Below the pieces are notes generated by a model, which had not been told where the DNA came from, did not search any database, and worked only from the letters and a program-made list of their open reading frames with translations. Position numbers and translations under genes: made by a program. Positions 1 through 5,885 of a DNA stretch of 7,586 nt are shown piece after piece (the first letter of the stretch is position 1; each line of letters starts with the position of its first letter). The DNA is from Alphaproteobacteria bacterium (GTDB taxonomy: Bacteria; Pseudomonadota; Alphaproteobacteria; RF32; CAG-239): contig JAFYWO010000057.1 of NCBI GenBank assembly GCA_017557925.1, positions 1 through 7,586 of the forward strand, given 5' to 3'.

Positions 1-980
1 TCTTTTATTTTTTTAGCAATTTCTTCATAAGACTTTGTATGAGGACTATCGGGACATGCTATAACCATAGGTGTTCCCATATCTGAATTTAAGCGAATAT
101 CATAATGCAACGGAATCGCACCTAAAAATTCAACATTATATTTTAATGCTGTTTCTTTCCCGCCGTCGTGACCGAAAATATCTGCTCTCGCACCACATTT
201 TTCACAAATATAATAGCTCATATTTTCAACCATACCTATTATTGGAACGCCTATTTTATTAAACAGATTTATCCCTTTAACCGCATCAATCAATGCAATA
301 TCTTGCGGGGTTGAAACAATTACAGCTCCACTAAAATCTATTTTTTGTGACATCGTAATTTGTATATCACCTGTTCCGGGTGGCATATCTATTACCATTA
401 CATCAACATCACCCCAATTTGTTTCTGTCAAAAGTTGGTTTATTGCTCCACAGGCTTTTGCTCCTCTCCAAATTAAAGCTGTATCTCCCTTAATCAAACT
501 ACCTATAGACATAGACGCAATGCCACATTCCATAAACGGTTCAAATGTTTTTCCATCATAAGAAATTACCGGATTATTTTTATACCCTAACATTGTAGGA
601 ATCGACGGGCCGTAAATATCAGCATCAAACAAGGCAACTTTTAACCCAAGATTTGATAATGCAAGTGCTATATTTACTGATGTGGTTGACTTACCGACAC
701 CTCCTTTTGCCGAAGATACGGCTACTATATGTTTAACACCTCTTATATTCCATTTGTCTTCATTCTTTTCAGGCTCTTTTTTATTTACTACAAAAGCAAC
801 CGTTACTTTTATATTCTCACCTTTTTCCGTAATTATCTTTTTAAGCTGTGCTTCTTTTTCTTTATCTTCGTTACTGCTTATACTTATAATAACCCTGTTA
901 TTTATTATCTTCACAGAAGCTACCTGATTTTCATTAAAGTATTGTAGCACTATTTTTTTTATACCACTTACATCTAACAT
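1..980 (-). CDS. mrp: Mrp/ApbC-type Fe-S cluster carrier ATPase (C-terminal end cut by window)
   Basis: P-loop ATPase of the Mrp/ApbC/NBP35 family, which binds and transfers Fe-S clusters in the cytoplasm. My minus-strand translation gives 326 codons from ATG at 980 with no stop before the window edge. Residues 1 to about 70 resemble the small MIP18/DUF59 domain common at the N-terminus. A deviant Walker A follows (SSAKGGVGKSTT, residues 89-100, with the extra lysine K92). Then come DADIYGPSIP (119-128), the Walker B-like VIDMPPGTGD (196-205) and the family cysteine pair C259/C262 in CEKCG. Family members are usually about 350-380 residues, so probably only a short tail is missing. The start is supported by AAGGGA at 994-989, 8 nt upstream. 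Two positions differ from the usual consensus: A91 where glycine is common, and WRGAK where WRGP is common. It is divergent from hflK. The family assignment is secure; the substrate is not shown by the sequence. Confidence 0.95.
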   Translation of the reverse strand, partial: MLDVSGIKKIVLQYFNENQVASVKIINNRVIISISSNEDKEKEAQLKKIITEKGENIKVTVAFVVNKKEPEKNEDKWNIRGVKHIVAVSSAKGGVGKSTTSVNIALALSNLGLKVALFDADIYGPSIPTMLGYKNNPVISYDGKTFEPFMECGIASMSIGSLIKGDTALIWRGAKACGAINQLLTETNWGDVDVMVIDMPPGTGDIQITMSQKIDFSGAVIVSTPQDIALIDAVKGINLFNKIGVPIIGMVENMSYYICEKCGARADIFGHDGGKETALKYNVEFLGAIPLHYDIRLNSDMGTPMVIACPDSPHTKSYEEIAKKIK

Positions 981-1105
981 CTTTCTTTTCCCTTGTGTGG
1001 ATATTATTTATTCTATATTGTTTTTATACAAGCTTTGTATTATTTTTCTACAATAAATGTAAAAATTTATAGATTTTTTATTTTGTATACTTTGAGGTTT
1101 TATTT
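981..1105. promoter_or_regulatory. Divergent control region between mrp and hflK
   Basis: This is the only divergent gap in the window, so it should hold promoters for both mrp and the hflK run. It is extremely AT-rich, which makes box-like sequences easy to find by chance. On the minus strand, TTGTAT (1031-1026) and AATAAT (1008-1003) are spaced 17 nt apart and could serve mrp. On the plus strand, TACAAT (1049-1054) and TATACT (1086-1091) resemble -10 boxes. Neither has a good -35 partner, and the second is too close to the hflK ribosome site (GAGG, 1094-1097) for an ordinary leader. The region is assigned by position; individual boxes are tentative. Confidence 0.5.
1026..1040. repeat. Interrupted palindrome ATACAA-gct-TTGTAT
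   Basis: Two perfect 6-bp inverted arms (1026-1031 and 1035-1040) flank a 3-bp centre. A third copy of the half-site, TTGTAT, lies at 1083-1088, just before the hflK ribosome binding site. The position in a divergent promoter region would suit an operator for a dimeric regulator. The arms are short and AT-rich, so chance is a real alternative. No regulator can be named. Confidence 0.35.
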
Positions 1106-2134
1106 ATGACAAAGAAAATAAATGTATTTAATGTTAATCCTTGGGATACTTCTGATGAAAAAATATCAAAAGCCAAGGTTGTGGATTTCACGACAAAAAT
1201 TGCTAAAATGCAAAATTCTAAAGATGACTTTAACGGATTTTATAAAATAATTTTAGGAATATTAGCCTTTTTATGGCTTGCTTCCGGATTTTATCAAGTC
1301 CAACCAAGTGAAGAAGGTGTTGTTTTAAGACTAGGAAAATATATAGAAACAACCAAAGCAGGACTTCATTATCATTTGCCATATCCTTTTGAAGAAGTAT
1401 ATATTGTAGATGTTTCCAAAGAAAGAAGCATAAACTTAGGCGTTAACGAATCCAGTTACGGTAATCGCAGTAACGTTAACGAATTAACAGAAAGCCATAT
1501 GCTGACAGGAGATGAAAATATTGTAGATATAAATCTTACTGTTGTATGGAATATTAAAGATGCAAAAGACTTTTTGTTTAAAACAAGAACACCGGAATCC
1601 ACTGTTAGAGTTGCGGCACAGTCTGTTTTGCGTGAAATTATAGGTCAATCCAAAATGGAAGATATAATTACAGGCGACCGTGACAAAATTGAGAATGACA
1701 CAAAAGAAGAATTACAAAAATTATTAAATGATTTTGAAACAGGTGTTAATATTGTTCGTGTAAAACTTCAAAAAGCAGACCCGCCAAGACAAGTTGTAGA
1801 TGCATTCAACGAAGTTCAAAGAGCTAAAACAGATGCCGAAAGATTTAAGAATGAAGCAGAAGCCTATGCTAATGAAATATTACCAAAAGCACAAGGTGAA
1901 GCAATCAAAAGAAAACAGGAAGCAGAAGCTTACAAAGTTGCTGCAATCAGTAAAGCAGAAGGTGAGGCTAAAAGATTTAGTTCTGTTTATAATGCATACA
2001 AAAATGGTAAACTAGTTACATCTAAAAGATTGTATATTGAAACTATTGAAGATGTTCTAAAGAAAACTAAAAATGTAATTATGGAACCAGGACAAAAAAG
2101 CTCAAATATGATGCCTATAGTCCCATTAAAATAA
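1106..2134 (+). CDS. hflK: FtsH-associated membrane protein HflK
   Basis: Band-7/SPFH (prohibitin-like) protein of 342 residues. It assembles with HflC into a large complex around the FtsH protease in the inner membrane and modulates its access to membrane substrates. One membrane segment is visible at about residues 46-63, followed by the SPFH domain opening with QVQPSEEGVVLRLGKY (64-79). The HflK hallmark LTGDENIVDI follows. An Ala/Glu/Lys-rich coiled coil covers about 235-310, and the tail carries the IMEPG motif typical of HflK. The N-terminal cytoplasmic part (1-45) keeps NPWD near the start but lacks the long Gly/Pro-rich stretch of many proteobacterial HflK proteins, which explains the shorter length. 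GAGG at 1094-1097, 8 nt upstream, supports the ATG start. It is the first gene of a same-strand run, with hflC 19 nt downstream. Confidence 0.95.
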   Translation: MTKKINVFNVNPWDTSDEKISKAKVVDFTTKIAKMQNSKDDFNGFYKIILGILAFLWLASGFYQVQPSEEGVVLRLGKYIETTKAGLHYHLPYPFEEVYIVDVSKERSINLGVNESSYGNRSNVNELTESHMLTGDENIVDINLTVVWNIKDAKDFLFKTRTPESTVRVAAQSVLREIIGQSKMEDIITGDRDKIENDTKEELQKLLNDFETGVNIVRVKLQKADPPRQVVDAFNEVQRAKTDAERFKNEAEAYANEILPKAQGEAIKRKQEAEAYKVAAISKAEGEAKRFSSVYNAYKNGKLVTSKRLYIETIEDVLKKTKNVIMEPGQKSSNMMPIVPLK

Positions 2135-2153
2135 TATACCGGAGAATAACGAT

Positions 2154-3014
2154 ATGAAAAAAAATTTACATTTAATTTTAATTGGAGCATTTGTCCTATT
2201 GATTATTTTGTTCCAGTCTCTTTATGTGGTTATGCAACCGGAACAAGCCATTGTTCTCCAATTTGGTGATCCGGTAAGATTAGTGCAAGAACCAGGATTA
2301 AAATTCAAAATACCTTTTATTCAAAATGTTGTATTTTATGACAAGAGATTACTCAACCTTGAACCTCCTGCTCAAGAAGTAGTTTTAAAAGATAAAAAAC
2401 GCTTAGATGTTGATACTTTTTCAAGATACAGAATAACGGAACCATTAACTTTTTACAAAACGGTAAGAACTGAGTATCAAGCTCAAAACAGACTACAAGA
2501 AATTGTAAATTCTTCCGCAAGAAATGTTTTGGCAACCGTTACTCTGTTAGAGTTGTTATCAGGAAAAAGAACTGAAATAATGAAACGTATCAGTGAAGCA
2601 GTAAAACAAGATGCAGCTCAAATCGGCGTTGAAGTTGCAGATGTCAGAATAAGAAGAGCTGACCTTCCTGTTCAGGTATCACAGGCAATCAATGACCGAA
2701 TGAAAACAGAGCGCATAAGAGAGGCCAAAGGATACAGAGCTGACGGAGAGAAGAAAGCGCAAGAAATTAAGGCAACCGCAGATAAAGAAGCTACAATTAC
2801 AGTTGCAAATGCCGAAAAAGAAGCTCAACAAATCAAAGGTGAAGGTGATAAAGCAGCTACAGAAATTTGGAACAAAGCAACAAGCATTGATCCAGAGTTT
2901 TATGCTTTTTACCGAACACTTGAGGCATACCGTAATTCTTTTAACTCGGAAACCTCTATTGTAATTGCTCCTGAAGGCGAATTCTTTAATTACTTTGGAA
3001 AATCTTTAAAATAA
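2154..3014 (+). CDS. hflC: FtsH-associated membrane protein HflC
   Basis: Second SPFH subunit of the HflKC complex, 286 residues, close to the usual length of alphaproteobacterial HflC. A short cytoplasmic start (MKKN) precedes one membrane segment at about residues 6-26. The SPFH domain begins at VVMQPEQAIVLQFGDP (25-40). The HflC signature DVRIRRADLP follows at about 163-172, leading into a long charged helix rich in Ala, Glu and Lys (about 185-245). The C-terminal EFYAFYRTLEAYR segment is characteristic of HflC. The start is well supported by GGAGAA at 2141-2146, 7 nt upstream. The 19-nt gap after hflK and 9-nt gap before degP indicate one transcript. Despite its historical description as a protease, the protein has no protease active site. 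It acts through FtsH. Confidence 0.96.
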   Translation: MKKNLHLILIGAFVLLIILFQSLYVVMQPEQAIVLQFGDPVRLVQEPGLKFKIPFIQNVVFYDKRLLNLEPPAQEVVLKDKKRLDVDTFSRYRITEPLTFYKTVRTEYQAQNRLQEIVNSSARNVLATVTLLELLSGKRTEIMKRISEAVKQDAAQIGVEVADVRIRRADLPVQVSQAINDRMKTERIREAKGYRADGEKKAQEIKATADKEATITVANAEKEAQQIKGEGDKAATEIWNKATSIDPEFYAFYRTLEAYRNSFNSETSIVIAPEGEFFNYFGKSLK

Positions 3015-3023
3015 GAGTCTAAT

Positions 3024-4364
3024 ATGAGAAAAATTCCTATAATTATTTGTTTATTACTAATCTCAACAAACGCAATAGCTCTATCTTCTTATGCATATTT
3101 GGTTGAGGGACTTATGCCTTCTGTTGTAAATATCTCTACATTAAGAGAAACTCTTGATGAAGATGAAGATATTGATAATGTGATGCTTAACCCCGAACTC
3201 GACGGCAGAGAAGCTTTGGGTTCAGGTTTTTTTGTAAGAGATGACGGACACATACTAACAAACAACCACGTCATCAGTGGAGCGCAAAAGATTACCGTAA
3301 TAACAAATGACAATACAGAGTATGAGGCAAAGATTATCGGTATTGATAAAGCAAGCGATTTAGCAGTATTAAAGATATCACCTAAAGACAAAGAGAGTTT
3401 TTCTCCTGCCAAATTTGGTAATGCTGACGACATACGAATCGGCGACATAGTTCTTACATTCGGAAACCCGTATGGTTTAGGCGTCAGTGTTTCACAGGGT
3501 ATTATTTCTGCAAAATCCAGAAATATAGGGATAGGCGAACAACAATATATCCAAACTGATGCTGCTATAAACCAAGGAAATTCCGGTGGTCCCTTATTTA
3601 ATATTGATGGAGAAGTTATAGGAATTAATTCTGCAATTTTTACCGCAAAAGGTGCTTCAGGAATAGGTTTTTCTTTACCGTCTAATGTTGCAAATTGGGT
3701 TCTAAATCAACTTATTACTAACGGAAAAGTAAAAAGAGGTTGGCTGGGAATGACTATATCTAACGGTATTGACAGATATACCGGAAAGGGAGGATTTGTT
3801 ATCACCGAAATAAATGAAGAATCCAACGCTTACAAAGAAGGATTGAGAGTTGGCGATATTATTATTTCCTACAACGATAAACCTGCCGGAGAACTAAATG
3901 ATTTTTATCACTTCACAGAAACCATGGATGTTGGACAAGCACTACGCCTAAAACTTTTAAGTTACGGAGAAGAAATCAGAACAGTTATAAGAATCCAAGA
4001 AATGCCTTCTGAAGACCTAAGAAAAGTTACCAATAAAGCACTTCAAGAAGCAAACCTTCGCTCTTTAACTAACGAAGATGCAGGCGCTTATTATATTTCA
4101 GAACTGGGAATAACCGTAAAAGAAGCAAACCCGAAAGGTTTAATGATATTAAAAATGGATAAGCGATCCGTATTAAGAGGAAAAGGTATCAGTAAAGGTG
4201 ATATTATTTTAGAGGCAGACAGAGGAGATATTTATAGTGTAGATAATCTGTTGGAAAATATACGCATAGCAATTATTGATGATTACAGACCTCTGTCACT
4301 TCTAATACAAACTATAGATAATACTTTTTATGTAAGTGCTGAAATGGTAGCTGAAAATGACTAG
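3024..4364 (+). CDS. degP: DegP/HtrA-family periplasmic serine protease
   Basis: Do/HtrA-family protease and chaperone for misfolded envelope proteins, 446 residues. A signal peptide is clear: MRK, a hydrophobic core (residues 4-14) and a likely cleavage site after NAIA (residue 19) or SYA (residue 24). The trypsin-like domain carries the triad His82 (TNNHVISGA), Asp112 (SDLAVLKI) and Ser187 (GNSGGPL). Two PDZ domains follow: about 238-327 (RGWLGMTI onward) and a more divergent one at about 359-440. The loop between the first strand and ALGSGF (residues 41-65) is short and strongly acidic (DEDEDIDN), without the long Gln/Gly- or Phe-rich LA loop of E. coli DegP. The ribosome site is weak (AAGAG, overlapping the hflC stop), so translation may be coupled to hflC. 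DegP and DegQ cannot be separated with certainty; position after hflKC is common in alphaproteobacteria. Confidence 0.93.
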   Translation: MRKIPIIICLLLISTNAIALSSYAYLVEGLMPSVVNISTLRETLDEDEDIDNVMLNPELDGREALGSGFFVRDDGHILTNNHVISGAQKITVITNDNTEYEAKIIGIDKASDLAVLKISPKDKESFSPAKFGNADDIRIGDIVLTFGNPYGLGVSVSQGIISAKSRNIGIGEQQYIQTDAAINQGNSGGPLFNIDGEVIGINSAIFTAKGASGIGFSLPSNVANWVLNQLITNGKVKRGWLGMTISNGIDRYTGKGGFVITEINEESNAYKEGLRVGDIIISYNDKPAGELNDFYHFTETMDVGQALRLKLLSYGEEIRTVIRIQEMPSEDLRKVTNKALQEANLRSLTNEDAGAYYISELGITVKEANPKGLMILKMDKRSVLRGKGISKGDIILEADRGDIYSVDNLLENIRIAIIDDYRPLSLLIQTIDNTFYVSAEMVAEND

Positions 4365-4812
4365 GTTTGATTTTTACCATTTACAAAAAACACCTTTAGA
4401 ACAAGTTTTACCTAAACTTATGGAAAAAGCTTATGCTACCAAAAAACGTATAAAGATTTTGGTTGGAGTTGAAGAAAGAGTTGAATTTATTAACTCTCTG
4501 CTGTGGACTTACAATGAAGAATCTTTTTTGCCTCACGCAAGCAAAAAAGACGGCTTTACTGAAGAACAACCTATCTTAATTTCTTCGGATATTGAAAACG
4601 AAAACAATGCTTCAATTATTGTCATTATAGATGGAGCATATCCAGAAATTTCTATATTGGAACAATATGAAAGAGTATTAAATATTTTTGATGGAAATGA
4701 CGAAACAGCTCTCAATAAAGCAAGAAATTATTGGAAAGAAATAAAATCCTATGGTAAAGAGTTACACTATTGGCAACAAAATGATAGCGGTTCTTTTGAA
4801 CAAAAAGCATAA
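4357..4812 (+). CDS. holC: DNA polymerase III chi subunit (HolC)
   Basis: Chi subunit of the replicative polymerase clamp loader, 151 residues. In characterised bacteria chi binds psi and single-strand binding protein, linking the clamp loader to SSB-coated DNA. Family landmarks are MTRFDFYHLQ at the start, LLWTYNEESFLPHA (48-61) and IVIIDG (88-93). The C-terminal block FDGNDETALNKAR (111-123) and YWQQNDSGSFEQKA (138-151) closely matches alphaproteobacterial HolC proteins. Its ATG overlaps the last 8 nt of degP in another frame, and no good Shine-Dalgarno sequence precedes it, so translation is probably coupled to degP. In many alphaproteobacteria holC follows pepA; here it sits at the end of an envelope-stress run, which is a different neighbourhood. 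The identification is strong despite the low general conservation of this family. Confidence 0.92.
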   Translation: MTRFDFYHLQKTPLEQVLPKLMEKAYATKKRIKILVGVEERVEFINSLLWTYNEESFLPHASKKDGFTEEQPILISSDIENENNASIIVIIDGAYPEISILEQYERVLNIFDGNDETALNKARNYWKEIKSYGKELHYWQQNDSGSFEQKA

Positions 4813-4817
4813 CAGAC

Positions 4818-4861
4818 TATACCACCTAAAAATGCTTGCATTTATTTTAATTTGTGGTATA
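4818..4861. repeat. 8-bp inverted repeat with nested hairpin between holC and kdsD
   Basis: TATACCAC (4818-4825) and GTGGTATA (4854-4861) are perfect inverted arms separated by 28 nt. Inside lies a second inverted repeat, AAATGC-tt-GCATTT (4830-4843). No T-run follows the right arm directly; the nearest T6 is at 4873-4878, 11 nt away. It therefore does not look like a standard intrinsic terminator. The right arm overlaps the candidate -10 box of kdsD, so an operator or an RNA hairpin is possible. Confidence 0.5.
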
Positions 4862-4863
4862 AA
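4836..4863 (+). promoter_or_regulatory. Candidate promoter for the kdsD-lpt run
   Basis: TTGCAT (4836-4841) and TATAAA (4858-4863) are 16 nt apart. This would place a transcription start near 4870, about 27 nt before the kdsD ATG and ahead of its strong ribosome site. The -10 matches the sigma-70 consensus at 5 of 6 positions; the -35 matches poorly. The 84-nt gap after holC is the largest same-strand gap in the window, which fits a new promoter here. Confidence 0.35.
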
Positions 4864-4896
4864 TATGGCGTATTTTTTAACAAGGAGAGTGTGATA

Positions 4897-5883
4897 ATGC
4901 AAAATTCTGCCACCCAAATATTAGACTATGATGATTTGAGAAATGCTGTTAAAACTATAGATAAAGAGATTGAAACATTAAATATATTAAAAAAAGGACT
5001 AGATGCAACTCTATCAAAGGCTCTTGATTTATTGCAAAATACTAAAGGCAGAATCATTATTACAGGCATGGGTAAATCTGGTCATATTGCTCGCAAAATG
5101 GCTGCAACTTTTTCTTCTACAGGAACAGTATCATTCTTCGTTCATCCTGCAGAAGCAAGTCACGGTGATTTAGGTATGATTTCCGATGATGATGTTGTCA
5201 TTGCTATTTCTTATAGCGGTGAATCTAAAGAGTTATCAGATATATTGATGTATGCTAAAAGACATAACGTCCCTCTTATTGCAATAACAAGAAACCCAGA
5301 AAGTTCTTTAGGAAAAAACTCAACTTTAGTTCTTAAGCTTCCAGATAACGGCGAAGCTTGTCCTTTGGGTTTAGCACCTACATCTTCAACGACTGCGACT
5401 ATTGTTTTGGGCGATGTATTAGCTATCAACTTAATGCATAGGAGAGGTTTTTCTGCCTCTGACTTCAGACAACGTCACCCTGGTGGTAAACTTGGTGCTA
5501 TTTTGTGTAAAGTATCTGATATTATGCATAAAGGAGATGCAATTCCATTACTGAATGATAGTGCCATTATGCAAGAAGCTTTTTTGGTTATGAGCTCTAA
5601 AATGCTCGGTTGTGTTGGTATTGTAAATAACGATGGTGAACTTATCGGTATTATTACTGATGGAGACTTGAGACGTAAAATGTCTCCGAGCTTAATTACA
5701 GAAAAGGTTGTTAATGTTATGTCACACAATCCTAAAGTTATCAATCAAGATGCTTTGATTGTTGATGCGGTTAATATTATGAATAATACCGGTAGAGGTA
5801 TTACCAATTTGTTTGTTACTGAAAATAAAAAACCTGTTGGTGTTATCCATATTCATGACTGCCTGAAAGCTGGAGTGGCTTAA
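4897..5883 (+). CDS. kdsD: D-arabinose-5-phosphate isomerase (KdsD/KpsF/GutQ family)
   Basis: Converts ribulose 5-phosphate to arabinose 5-phosphate in the cytoplasm, the entry step to Kdo, the sugar that joins lipid A to the LPS core. With ATG at 4897 the product has 328 residues, the same length as E. coli KdsD. The SIS sugar-isomerase domain (about 40-180) shows GMGKSGHIARKMAATF (57-72), HPAEASHGDLG (83-93), SYSGES (105-110), EACPLGLAPTSSTT (153-166) and HPGGKLG (194-200). Residues corresponding to the E. coli active site are present: K60, E112, E153 and H194. Two CBS domains follow (about 207-265 and 274-328), ending in HIHDCLKAGVA. The start is chosen because AAGGAGAG (4882-4889) lies 9 nt upstream. 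An in-frame ATG at 4852 would add 15 atypical residues without a ribosome site. The downstream LPS-export genes favour the LPS role over a capsule or glucitol paralogue. Confidence 0.95.
   Translation: MQNSATQILDYDDLRNAVKTIDKEIETLNILKKGLDATLSKALDLLQNTKGRIIITGMGKSGHIARKMAATFSSTGTVSFFVHPAEASHGDLGMISDDDVVIAISYSGESKELSDILMYAKRHNVPLIAITRNPESSLGKNSTLVLKLPDNGEACPLGLAPTSSTTATIVLGDVLAINLMHRRGFSASDFRQRHPGGKLGAILCKVSDIMHKGDAIPLLNDSAIMQEAFLVMSSKMLGCVGIVNNDGELIGIITDGDLRRKMSPSLITEKVVNVMSHNPKVINQDALIVDAVNIMNNTGRGITNLFVTENKKPVGVIHIHDCLKAGVA
5872..5875 (+). promoter_or_regulatory. Ribosome binding site supporting the TTG start of the LptC/LptA gene
   Basis: GGAG lies inside the last codons of kdsD, 10 nt before the TTG at 5886. 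It is the only plausible ribosome site near the 5' end of the next frame. It supports a start before the membrane segment, where no in-frame ATG exists. Confidence 0.5.
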
Positions 5884-5885
5884 TT

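Noticed and set aside
71..947. Plus-strand frames of 63-81 codons
   Set aside because: They lie antisense to mrp, whose minus-strand frame carries all expected motifs. Their translations show no recognisable domain.
3089..3448. 119-codon minus-strand frame inside degP
   Set aside because: It overlaps the DegP catalytic domain, whose triad motifs are clear, and the antisense translation is a Ser/Leu-rich shadow.
4818..4878. Intrinsic terminator after holC
   Set aside because: The stem is followed by an A/T-mixed, G-containing stretch, and the T6 run begins 11 nt after the stem. The loop is also large, so termination is not supported.
4852..4896. Extended kdsD start at ATG 4852, adding 15 residues
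   Set aside because: The extension has no ribosome site, lies across the inverted repeat and -10-like box, and does not resemble KdsD N-termini. ATG 4897 has AAGGAGAG at good spacing and gives the usual 328 residues.
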